A stretch of DNA of 42,659 nt from Bacteroidota bacterium (GTDB lineage: Bacteria; Bacteroidota; Bacteroidia; Chitinophagales; Chitinophagaceae), in the NCBI GenBank assembly GCA_023422565.1, contig JAFAGR010000066.1:1-42659 (forward strand). Reading direction: 5' to 3'. The position numbers and the translations under genes are program-made. Below the pieces are notes generated by a model. It was not told where the DNA came from and made no database searches. It saw only the letters and a program-made list of their open reading frames with translations. This document shows, piece by piece, positions 1 through 6,487 of this stretch (the stretch's first letter is position 1; each line of letters begins with the position of its first letter).

Positions 1-180
1 AGCCGGAAGCCTGTAGAATTATCAATCCCGTACCCGATATCCAACTCAAACTGCGATTGTCTGGATGATAAACGTGGGGCTTCTATTCTGAAAACACCAA
101 AATTTACCCTAAAACAGTCGATTTTACTGAATGCAAAATATTATCCCGATTTTTACCGGACAGCAATGATTAAGAATTAA
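1..180 (+). CDS. Possible 3' end of a gene running in from the left edge (unassigned)
   Basis: Frame 1 on the + strand is open from the first base to a TAA at 178-180 and would give the last 59 residues of a protein, including the stretch LLNAKYYPDFY. I do not recognise a family. Against it, the last ten or so codons lie in a 21-base sequence (151-171) that occurs again, inverted, in intergenic DNA at 4902-4922, so this end may be non-coding. The minus strand is also open over 1-142 in one frame but has no ATG or GTG there. Confidence 0.22.
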   Translation, partial: SRKPVELSIPYPISNSNCDCLDDKRGASILKTPKFTLKQSILLNAKYYPDFYRTAMIKN

Positions 181-520
181 GAATTACTCTTTGCGATCTT
201 AGATTTTGATTCTCAATTTAAGAGCTGTTCAAAAACGGATTCTACTTAAATTATTTTACTACTCACTTCGTGCCTTCGTGTGAAAACATCGGCAGGTTTC
301 ACGCAAAGAGGCAAAGGGATTTACGATGCGTGGGATTTGAGAATTATGAATTAAGAATTACTCTTTGCGATCTTAGATTTTGACTCTCAATTTAAGAGCT
401 GTTCAAAAGCGGATTCTGCTTAAATCATTTTACTGCTTGCTTTGTTGCTTGTGTGAAATGCTAACGAGTAGCACGCAAAGGCGCAAAGAAAAAATAAGAC
501 GCAAAGAGATTTACAATCTA
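168..520. repeat. Tandem direct repeat, about 174-base period, two copies
   Basis: Two diverged copies follow one another. The shared GAATTACTCTTTGCGATCTT begins at 181 and at 355. Each copy continues through AGCTGTTCAAAA, a TTTTACT segment and a block with GTGTGAAA and CACGCAAAG that could fold as an imperfect hairpin. A third copy in opposite orientation lies at about 26155-26291. No convincing coding frame runs through it. With the hairpin at 585-604 it fills the region between the left-edge frame and the HTH gene. Confidence 0.8.
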
Positions 521-584
521 CTATTTCCGAATTACGATTGCTGAGATATGGGATCTGAGTTTAAAGAAGGAAAGAATTTCGTAC

Positions 585-604
585 GGACGCAATATTTTGC
601 GTCC
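585..604 (-). terminator. Hairpin downstream of the HTH gene
   Basis: A perfect 8-bp stem (GGACGCAA / TTGCGTCC) with a TATT loop sits 11 bases past the stop of the minus-strand HTH gene. There is no clear T tract, so it may be a weak terminator, an mRNA 3'-end stabiliser or one of the GACGCAA palindromes also seen after panB (14638-14659). Confidence 0.45.
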
Positions 605-615
605 CTTGCATTGCA

Positions 616-1623
616 TCACCGCGCACCCACCAATTCCCTGTAATTATCGATCTTCTGGCGGAGGCGGTTGAAAAATCTCGCCCTCTCCTTCTCGCCCACC
701 ACGTTTATCTGGGTTGATTTGCGGATCAGGTTCTCGAGATTCCACGACATCGAACGGTTGAAGCGCTCATCGGCTGTGTAGGAAAAATACAATACGCTGT
801 GATTGAGAAAGGTGAGTTGCTGGCCGCCGAGCTCAACAAGGTTGGTATTGTCGCCAAGTATCAGTTCATTATTAAACATTCTGAATTCGGTGGAGCGGCT
901 GTCGGGCTTTTTGCCATAATGAAACTTCACACCATGTTCCGCCTGCGATTCGATATGATTTACGAGGGCTTCCACACAATCATATAATTGCATGGTCTCC
1001 TTTTTATCGGCGAAAGAACCCGCCTCATGGTAGAAATTGATCTGCCTAAGCGTGCTGTTGATACTGTCCACATTCCAAATCTCGGTATTGGGTATGTTCA
1101 GGTAATGATTAAACACGCGCTCACCCTGCTCAATATATTTTTCATACCGCTCATCGCCGGCGCGAAACTTTACGCCCTTTAAATTTTCATCGTGTAATAT
1201 GGATTTGCTCCAAAAAAAGAATTTAAAAGCGGCAAGTTCAGGTATCTGGAAATGCACGTAAGGCGGGATGTCTTTCACCAGCGTGCTCAACTTCTTTTCA
1301 GCAAAACTGTTGAAATAGGCGAAATTTCTTTCGAGGTCGTCCATGTACTGCCCAAAAGGCTCCGCCTCACCATTGTTGATCTTTCCTGAAAAAACAAAGG
1401 CATCGCTTTCAACGCCGATCACCTGGTCTACCGATATTTTATACTTGCCTGAAAGCAGAGCAATTTCACCAAAGCCCATTTCCTTTTCGCCGCGTATACG
1501 CCGGTAGGCACTGTCGTTACTGATGTTGAGCAGTTCCGCCACCTCATCTACGAGCGAAAGATGGCCGGGAAGTTTTGCCTTGATGAGTTGAAAAAAGCGT
1601 ACCTGTGCCGCCGGGTTATCCAT
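616..1623 (-). CDS. HTH-domain transcriptional regulator, Bacteroidota-type
   Basis: A 335-residue probable DNA-binding regulator. Residues about 25-70 read as a helix-turn-helix of the XRE/BetR kind (DEVAELLNISNDSAYRRIRG, then a second helical segment ending KISVDQVIG). The remaining 260 residues are predominantly helical with many aromatic residues and have no motif I can name; they resemble the long C-terminal part of Bacteroidota HTH proteins of unknown ligand. No membrane segment or signal peptide. It is divergent from the GNAT-nitrilase gene at 1892, so it may regulate that gene or itself (inference). The ATG at 1623 follows a leader of about 90 bases if transcription starts from the TATTTTTG element at 1720-1727. 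Part of that leader is duplicated at about 3530-3645. Confidence 0.75.
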   Translation of the reverse strand: MDNPAAQVRFFQLIKAKLPGHLSLVDEVAELLNISNDSAYRRIRGEKEMGFGEIALLSGKYKISVDQVIGVESDAFVFSGKINNGEAEPFGQYMDDLERNFAYFNSFAEKKLSTLVKDIPPYVHFQIPELAAFKFFFWSKSILHDENLKGVKFRAGDERYEKYIEQGERVFNHYLNIPNTEIWNVDSINSTLRQINFYHEAGSFADKKETMQLYDCVEALVNHIESQAEHGVKFHYGKKPDSRSTEFRMFNNELILGDNTNLVELGGQQLTFLNHSVLYFSYTADERFNRSMSWNLENLIRKSTQINVVGEKERARFFNRLRQKIDNYRELVGAR

Positions 1624-1719
1624 TTGGGAAAGATTTGCCAGTGTTAGTTATCGGGTTCGATTATTGCAAGCTTCTCCTTAAATATAACTATTCCACTTCC
1701 TTCAGGCAAGAAATCGCGG

Positions 1720-1727
1720 CAAAAATA
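1720..1727 (-). promoter_or_regulatory. Candidate -7 element TATTTTTG for the HTH gene
   Basis: On the minus strand this is an exact match to the Bacteroidota -7 consensus TAnnTTTG, about 97 bases before the HTH start codon. No good -33 TTTG is visible at the usual distance. The same neighbourhood recurs with a one-base-off element in the orphan copy at about 3530-3645, which suggests a functional leader. Confidence 0.4.
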
Positions 1728-1817
1728 AATTACAAGGCAGCCCGGATACATGCAGATTCGATACAAAATTTAGGCCTCCTTACTGAAAAGAAAAGAATTG
1801 GAAGACGGAAAAGGCGG

Positions 1818-1825
1818 CAACTTTG
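1818..1825 (+). promoter_or_regulatory. Weak candidate -7 element for the GNAT-nitrilase gene
   Basis: CAACTTTG differs from TAnnTTTG at one position and lies 66 bases before the ATG at 1892. A TTG at about 1798-1800 gives a near-normal -33 spacing. The support is only the match and its place in the divergent intergenic region. Confidence 0.25.
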
Positions 1826-1891
1826 TAGCCGGGCCTGCGGAGTTAATTTCTCCCCTGGCTGCAATCAGTAACCCACCATTTAAAACGACAT

Positions 1892-3421
1892 ATGAAAATT
1901 GAAGACATAGACAGAATTGAACTAATGAATCTTCAACTGGAAGATTATATGGAGATCAAAGATGTGATGCAATCTGCCTACATAACAATGCCGAATGCAT
2001 ACTGGAAAGAACACCATATTGAAGCCTTGTTGAGAAAATTTCCTGAAGGACAGGTTGTAATAAAAGTTAATGGGCAAATTGCAGGTTGTGCCTTGTCAAT
2101 TATTGTGGACTATTCCAAGTACGATGACAATCATTCCTACAAGCAGATAACGGCAGACTATACCTTCGATTCGCACACCTACGACGGTGACATTTTGTAT
2201 GGCATTGACGTTTTCATCAAACCCGAATACAGGGGGATGAGGCTTGGGAGAAGGCTTTATGATTATCGAAAAGAATTATGCGAAAAATTGAACCTTAAAG
2301 GAATCGCATTTGGCGGAAGAATTCCGAACTATCACAAGTATTCAAAAGAGCTTACACCTAAAGAATACATCGACAAAGTAAAAAGGAAGGAGATCCATGA
2401 TCCTGTGCTGAATTTTCAAATTTCAAATGACTTTCGCCCCACACGCATCCTTCACGGATACCTTGAAGGAGATAAGGCCTCCCAGGAATTTGCGGTATTG
2501 CTGGAATGGGATAATATCTATTACGAAAAGCCGGGCAAAAATCTGGCAGTTAAGAAAACGGTGGTTCGGTTGGGCTTGGTACAATGGCAGATGAGGCCAT
2601 ACGGAGATGTGGATTCATTGCTTCAGCAGGTGGAATACTTTGTGGATACGGTATCGGGCTACCGGGCTGATTTTGCATTGTTTCCGGAATTTTTCAATGC
2701 CCCTTTAATGGCCCGATATAATCATTTAAGTGAAGCGGAAGCCATTCGGGAACTGGCAAAACATACAAACGATATTGTTCAAAAATTTTCCAACCTTTCT
2801 ATCTCCTACAATATAAACATCATTGCAGGGAGTATGCCCGAATTAGTTGATGGAAGGCTCTATAATGTGGGATACCTGTGTAAACGGGATGGTACGGTGG
2901 AACGATATGAAAAAATTCACATCACACCTGATGAAGCAAGAGTTTGGGGTATGCAGGGTGGAAACGAAATAAAAACCTTCGATACAGATTGCGGCAAAAT
3001 CGGAATATTAATATGCTATGATTCAGAATTTCCTGAACTGAGCCGGCTTCTCGCCGATGAGGGCATGGACATATTGTTTGTTCCCTTCTTAACAGACACG
3101 CAAAACGGATATTCAAGGGTAAGGCATTGCGCACAAGCCAGGGCAATTGAAAACGAATGCTATGTGGCCATTGCAGGTAGCGTTGGCAATCTGCCTAATG
3201 TTCATAATATGGATATTCAGTTTGCTCAATCTATGGTACTCACGCCATGCGACTTTTCTTTCCCTGCTAATGGAATAAAGGCTGAGGCAACACCTAATTC
3301 AGAAATGATCCTGATTGCAGACGTTGACATTAATTTACTAAAGGAGTTGAATAAATTTGGAAGCGTGCGAAACCTAAAAGACAGGAGAAAAGATGTGTTT
3401 GAATTGAAGAGAAAACGGTAA
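1892..3421 (+). CDS. GNAT acetyltransferase / carbon-nitrogen hydrolase fusion
   Basis: A 509-residue two-domain enzyme. Residues about 10-215 form a GNAT N-acetyltransferase domain; the acetyl-CoA loop is PEYRGMRLGRRLYDYR (111-126). Residues about 224-500 form a nitrilase-superfamily carbon-nitrogen hydrolase with the full catalytic set: Glu266 in FPEFFNAP, Lys341 in YEKIHITPDE and Cys375 in ICYDSEFPE. The hydrolase domain resembles omega-amidase or N-carbamoylputrescine amidase types, but the substrate cannot be read from sequence. The fusion is an established arrangement in databases, including in Bacteroidota (family knowledge). No signal peptide, so cytoplasmic. It stands alone on the + strand, divergent from the HTH regulator. 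The ATG at 1892 is followed at once by the acetyltransferase fold, with no competing upstream start. Confidence 0.9.
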   Translation: MKIEDIDRIELMNLQLEDYMEIKDVMQSAYITMPNAYWKEHHIEALLRKFPEGQVVIKVNGQIAGCALSIIVDYSKYDDNHSYKQITADYTFDSHTYDGDILYGIDVFIKPEYRGMRLGRRLYDYRKELCEKLNLKGIAFGGRIPNYHKYSKELTPKEYIDKVKRKEIHDPVLNFQISNDFRPTRILHGYLEGDKASQEFAVLLEWDNIYYEKPGKNLAVKKTVVRLGLVQWQMRPYGDVDSLLQQVEYFVDTVSGYRADFALFPEFFNAPLMARYNHLSEAEAIRELAKHTNDIVQKFSNLSISYNINIIAGSMPELVDGRLYNVGYLCKRDGTVERYEKIHITPDEARVWGMQGGNEIKTFDTDCGKIGILICYDSEFPELSRLLADEGMDILFVPFLTDTQNGYSRVRHCAQARAIENECYVAIAGSVGNLPNVHNMDIQFAQSMVLTPCDFSFPANGIKAEATPNSEMILIADVDINLLKELNKFGSVRNLKDRRKDVFELKRKR

Positions 3422-3770
3422 AGCATTCATATTATTTCAATACGTGTCGGGTCAGCGCTACCGTTTTTATATCCGCCGGTTTCTTAGTTTCACTGCAAAC
3501 CCATGCGCATACACCCTTAATGAACTGCCGGGAAGTTTTGCAATTATCAATTATCGCGAAGGGATTGTTTTGCAGGATTCCCTTTAACTATACCTTCTCC
3601 TCTTCCTCCAGGCAGGAAATCGCAGCAAAAATTCAGCAAAGGCAGGCGCCCACGCACCGTTTGCAAAAGCCGCGATACTGCAGGCAGCCTTCAATTATGA
3701 ACCGCGTCAGTCGTGGGCTACTTTCACCTCATGAATGCTTCTTCATTGTTTAAACGCTAAAATATCAGTC
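3422..3770. repeat. Intergenic region with orphan copy of the HTH-gene leader (about 3530-3645)
   Basis: No gene is supported here. The segment around CAGGCAGGAAATCGCAGCA (from 3609) matches CAGGCAAGAAATCGCGGCA (from 1703) in the leader of the HTH gene. Weaker similarity runs on both sides for roughly 110 bases, through GATAA...CAAA...CTTCCC read on the minus strand. No HTH gene follows this copy. A short + frame at 3520-3753 is a by-product of the shared sequence and has no recognisable protein content. Confidence 0.6.
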
Positions 3771-4238
3771 ATGAAAACGAAGTTTCTTTTATTAGCGCTC
3801 CTCGCCACCACATTCTTCAGTTCCTGTAAAAAGGATAAGCCGGAGCCTGCGGATCCGCTGGCTAATGCACACGAACTTTTGCAAAACAAGAATTGGAAAC
3901 TTACTGAACTAACTGTTACGCCCGCAATCAATGGATCTACCAATGTTCTCGATATTTGGGATGAATGTGATACGGACGACATCTTCCTGTTTCTTCCGGC
4001 AAATCTTTTTGTACTAAATGGTGGCGGGAACCTGTGCGATCCCGAAGATCCCCAGGACGAGTCAGGAACCTGGAGTTATAATGAACCCACGCACCTACTT
4101 ACTTTTCAACTTCAGCCCGTGGGTGATCTGTATGCCATTGAACTAACCGCAGTGAACGATAACACCATGACGGCCCGGGAAACTGAAGTATTTAACGGGG
4201 TCAACTACACCTACAACTGGGTTTTCACAAAACAGTAG
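3771..4238 (+). CDS. Small lipocalin-like lipoprotein, copy 1
   Basis: A 155-residue predicted lipoprotein. The N-terminus MKTKFLLLALLATTFFSSC is a type II signal with Cys19 as the lipidated residue, followed by a charged KKDKPEP tether. The mature part has the pattern of Bacteroidota lipocalin-like lipoproteins: NWKLTEL near the start, a CDTDD acidic segment, a second Cys in NLCDPEDP, a W-containing strand and a YNWVFTKQ end. The binding partner is unknown. The ATG at 3771 is chosen over an upstream start at 3735 because the signal peptide begins there. It is one of a tandem pair with the gene at 4316, equal in length and sharing the C-terminal YNWVFTKQ, the WKLT motif and the 3' flank. Confidence 0.75.
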   Translation: MKTKFLLLALLATTFFSSCKKDKPEPADPLANAHELLQNKNWKLTELTVTPAINGSTNVLDIWDECDTDDIFLFLPANLFVLNGGGNLCDPEDPQDESGTWSYNEPTHLLTFQLQPVGDLYAIELTAVNDNTMTARETEVFNGVNYTYNWVFTKQ

Positions 4239-4270
4239 AGGGTTAAATGTTGGATAGTTGAATTGTTTAA

Positions 4271-4298
4271 TTGTTGAATAGAAACGAATTAATGATTC
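4271..4298 (+). repeat. 3'-flank repeat of the tandem lipoprotein genes (mate at 4809-4836)
   Basis: The 28 bases at 4271-4298 recur at 4809-4836 with one mismatch (ending GAATTAATGATTC versus GAATTAACGATTC). Both lie 30-70 bases past the stop codons of the paired lipoprotein genes, so the ancestral duplication included the 3' flank. The TTGAATTGTTGAAT content is itself a short-period repeat. Confidence 0.8.
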
Positions 4299-4315
4299 GC
4301 TACAAAAAATAAATT

Positions 4316-4783
4316 ATGAAAAAGATCATCCTGATCGCTATTGGTTTCGTGGGATTGGTTTCCGGTTCATGTAAAAAAGACCGGCCTGACCCACCGATAG
4401 ACGAATATTATTTCATTACCGATAATTCCTGGAAGCTCACTTCACTTACTGTTGATCCTGCCCACCAGGGAATTTCAAATGTGCTTGCCACATGGGAAGA
4501 TTGCAGGCTGGACGATATCTATCGTTTCCGGCGAAACCTTCAACTGGAGGTATTATCGGGAGCTCAACTATGCTCTCCTTCTGAACCTTCACTTCAGATA
4601 GGAAGCTGGTCAGGCACTGCAGGCTGGGGGCAACTCATCTTCTCTCTCATTCAACTACCCTGGGAGGCTGAACCGCATCAGGTAACAGGGCCCGAACTAA
4701 ATACTAATCAATTCACCTTAACGGAATATAAAGTACATGAAGGAGTTAGTCACCGTTACAACTGGGTTTTTACAAAACAGTAG
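4316..4783 (+). CDS. Small lipocalin-like lipoprotein, copy 2
   Basis: A 155-residue predicted lipoprotein, paralogous to its upstream neighbour and exactly the same length. The signal MKKIILIAIGFVGLVSGSC again places the lipidated Cys at 19. Shared landmarks are SWKLTSLTVDP, a CRLDD acidic Cys segment, a second Cys in QLCSPSEP, a W-rich strand and the RYNWVFTKQ end. Between these the two proteins differ widely, so the duplication is old or fast-evolving. The gene starts 77 bases after copy 1 and is probably co-transcribed with it. Probably anchored in a membrane facing the periplasm or surface. No function can be assigned. Confidence 0.75.
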   Translation: MKKIILIAIGFVGLVSGSCKKDRPDPPIDEYYFITDNSWKLTSLTVDPAHQGISNVLATWEDCRLDDIYRFRRNLQLEVLSGAQLCSPSEPSLQIGSWSGTAGWGQLIFSLIQLPWEAEPHQVTGPELNTNQFTLTEYKVHEGVSHRYNWVFTKQ

Positions 4784-5218
4784 ATGGTTGAATTGCCGGA
4801 TAGTTGAATTGTTGAATAGAAACGAATTAACGATTCAGGGTTCAGGGCGCAAGGATAAAGGGGCGGGATTCAGGGGGAAAAATTAAAAATTAAGAATTAA
4901 GAATCATTGCTGTCCGGTAAAAGCTTTTTGAAATACACTCAAACGATCTGTCGCGCTAGATTAGGTAGGAATTTGAAACCAATGGCGCTTGCGCTGAGAT
5001 CGAATTGAAGTTTCACACAAAGGAATACATAAAAATACATAAGGCCGCGAAGAAAAGGACGGTATAGCCGGCTATTTTATGATCTACGAAATTTTATCCA
5101 ACCAGTAATGATCAAAAACCTCCGGCTTTCCATCGGCACATCTACACATTCGCACATCTGCACATGCCGACGCTCCGGTCGGCATCGAGACCAGCTTTGC
5201 TGCGTCTCGATCAACACA
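4784..5218. other. Intergenic region, 435 bases, repeats only
   Basis: No gene supported. It holds the second lipoprotein 3'-flank repeat (4809-4836), a 21-base exact inverted match (4902-4922) to 151-171, a block of short CACATCTGCACAT-type repeats (about 5139-5165) and a double hairpin (5164-5211) next to the rlmB stop. AAGTTTCACACAAAGGAATA near 5009 resembles the CACGCAAAG part of the 174-base repeat at the left edge. Confidence 0.6.
5164..5211. repeat. Double hairpin repeat next to the rlmB stop
   Basis: Two stems share the bases AT. ATGCCGAC (5164-5171) pairs with GTCGGCAT (5178-5185), and ATCGAGAC (5184-5191) pairs with GTCTCGAT (5204-5211), with an inner CAGC/GCTG stem. A related, more degenerate copy lies at 26319-26390. 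It begins 8 bases past the rlmB stop on the minus strand but has no T tract, so a terminator role is uncertain. Confidence 0.7.
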
Positions 5219-5989
5219 TCACCCACCCTTCCTTTGCTTCACCGCTTCATACAATACTATCCCTGTGGAAACGGAAACATTAAGTGAATCAAAAATGCCG
5301 GCCATCGGTATCCGGCATTTTTCGTCGGCATATTTTAACAGCGCCGGGTAGATCCCTTTCTCCTCGCTGCCCATGATGATCGCGCAGGGCTCTGCAAAAT
5401 TGCATTCACTAATCGTTTTATCAGCTTTCATTTCGGTGGCGTAAACCTTTATACCGTTTAAACGAAGTTCATCCACCGCTTTCATTAAACTGTTTACACG
5501 GCACACAGCAATGTGTTCCAACGCACCGGCGGAAGTGAGCATGGCATCATCGTTCAGGGCGCCCACGCCTTTTTCAGGAATTACAATTGCGTGCACGCCC
5601 ATCGCATAGGCACTGCGCGCAATACCGCCGATGTTGCGTATGTCGGTTATACCGTCGAGCATCAGCAATAAAGGGGCCTCGCCTTTTTCCACCACAAAAT
5701 CGATCACTTGCTGAAGATCCTGGTATTGCACCTTGGCGATCTGCGCTACGCAACCTTCATGGTTGCTTACGTTGAGATTATTCAATTTTTCAACAGGCAC
5801 CTTGCTTATTGGAACAAGATTTTCTGCCGCAAGTTTTTTAATTTCATCTACCAACTGTCCGTGCACATTTGCCTGTAGAAATATTTTTTCAAGGGCCTTG
5901 CCTTCCTTCATGGCCTTAATCACAGCCTCCCTTCCTATTACGAGTGTATTTTTCTTTGGCCTGGCGTGTTGGTGGCGGAAACTTTTCAA
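5219..5989 (-). CDS. rlmB: 23S rRNA (guanosine-2'-O)-methyltransferase RlmB (TrmH/SpoU family)
   Basis: A 256-residue SPOUT methyltransferase that transfers a methyl from SAM to a ribose 2'-OH of rRNA. The N-terminal substrate-binding domain begins NTLVIGREAVIKAMKEGK. The SpoU motifs follow: DGITDIRNIGGIARSA (motif 1, with the conserved N and R), IIMGSEEKGIYP (motif 2) and SLNVSVSTGIVLYEAV (motif 3, trefoil knot). E. coli RlmB is 243 residues, so the length fits. I place the start at the TTG at 5989 (reads MKSFRHQHARPKK). The longer frame from ATG 6049 adds 20 residues with no family character and would include the candidate promoter TATCTTTA at 6005-6012. A related TrmH-family tRNA methyltransferase is possible but less likely. 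Confidence 0.85.
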   Translation of the reverse strand: MKSFRHQHARPKKNTLVIGREAVIKAMKEGKALEKIFLQANVHGQLVDEIKKLAAENLVPISKVPVEKLNNLNVSNHEGCVAQIAKVQYQDLQQVIDFVVEKGEAPLLLMLDGITDIRNIGGIARSAYAMGVHAIVIPEKGVGALNDDAMLTSAGALEHIAVCRVNSLMKAVDELRLNGIKVYATEMKADKTISECNFAEPCAIIMGSEEKGIYPALLKYADEKCRIPMAGIFDSLNVSVSTGIVLYEAVKQRKGG

Positions 5990-6004
5990 TGTTGTTCGTT
6001 TTTG

Positions 6005-6012
6005 TAAAGATA
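6005..6012 (-). promoter_or_regulatory. Candidate -7 element TATCTTTA for rlmB
   Basis: One mismatch (last base) from TAnnTTTG on the minus strand, 15 bases before the TTG chosen as the rlmB start. It supports that start over the ATG at 6049, which would lie upstream of the promoter. Confidence 0.4.
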
Positions 6013-6053
6013 GAGGCGATTGACGAATTACGATCGTAGCGCGATCCACGAAA

Positions 6054-6297
6054 AGATTTGCGTTTGCATCCGGTCATCCGAAATTTTTCCCGCTGATCTC
6101 CACAGATGAAAATGCACCGCCGATACACGCTGATAGATTAAGAAAATTTGCGGGCATCTGCGAAACAATCGGCGAGAATCCGCGGGAAATATTCAGCGCG
6201 ATCTGCGAAACGATCTGCGTTTGCTTCTGGTGATCCGAAATCTTTCCCGCTGATCTCCACAGATGAAAATGCACCTCTGATTAACGCAAAGATTAGA
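6054..6297. repeat. Direct repeat, copies about 85 bases long, 157 bases apart
   Basis: Copy 1 spans about 6054-6140 and copy 2 about 6211-6297. The 33 bases at 6086-6118 are identical to 6243-6275 (core CCCGCTGATCTCCACAGATG). Around it are CATCTGCGAAACAATC, GATCTGCGAAACGATC and TTAACGCAAAGATTAGAC, all of the 'ctgatctccacagatga / taacgcagatta' type seen between genes in many Bacteroidota (general knowledge). Minus-strand frames through it (such as 5916-6128) are artefacts. With 6298-6434 this fills the 500-base gap between rlmB and metK. Confidence 0.85.
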
Positions 6298-6371
6298 CGT
6301 CTATTTTTTCGAATTTTACCTTTTAACTTTTGAATTTTTCCTTTTGAACTCTTAGGTTCCGCATATCAATC

Positions 6372-6400
6372 GTATAAGGATCGTATAAGGTTTGTATAAG
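6372..6400. promoter_or_regulatory. Three phased GTATAAG direct repeats
   Basis: GTATAAG occurs at 6372-6378, 6383-6389 and 6394-6400, an exact 11-base period or about one helical turn. This looks like a multi-site operator or iteron set. It lies between the metK terminator and the rlmB upstream region, about 380 bases from rlmB, so the target is unclear. Confidence 0.45.
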
Positions 6401-6434
6401 CTCCTTAACATTCTGTTAGCTCATCTGGCCTTTA

Positions 6435-6467
6435 CAAAAAAAGCCCAACTGGTTACAGTCGGGCTTT
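6435..6467 (-). terminator. Rho-independent terminator of metK
   Basis: On the minus strand a 10-bp stem (AAGCCCGACT with AGTTGGGCTT, one G-T pair) and a 6-base loop are followed by eight Ts (the A run at 6435-6442). It lies about 20 bases past the metK stop. Confidence 0.9.
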
Positions 6468-6487
6468 CAAAAATATAAATGCATTTT

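Noticed and set aside
1..142. Open minus-strand frame with beta-strand-like residues (FELDIGYGID)
   Set aside because: It has no ATG or GTG start after the stop at about 143-145, and overlaps a + frame that ends normally; neither can be decided from 142 bases.
1605..1871. 88-residue + frame between the HTH and GNAT genes
   Set aside because: It overlaps the start of the HTH gene and lies in the duplicated leader sequence; the similar peptide RQEIAAKI at 3520-3753 comes from the shared non-coding DNA, not from a protein family.
5916..6274. Two minus-strand frames starting with similar peptides (MYRRCIFICGDQ, MHFHLWRSAGK)
   Set aside because: They are translations of the direct repeat at 6054-6297 in different frames and have no protein-like composition.
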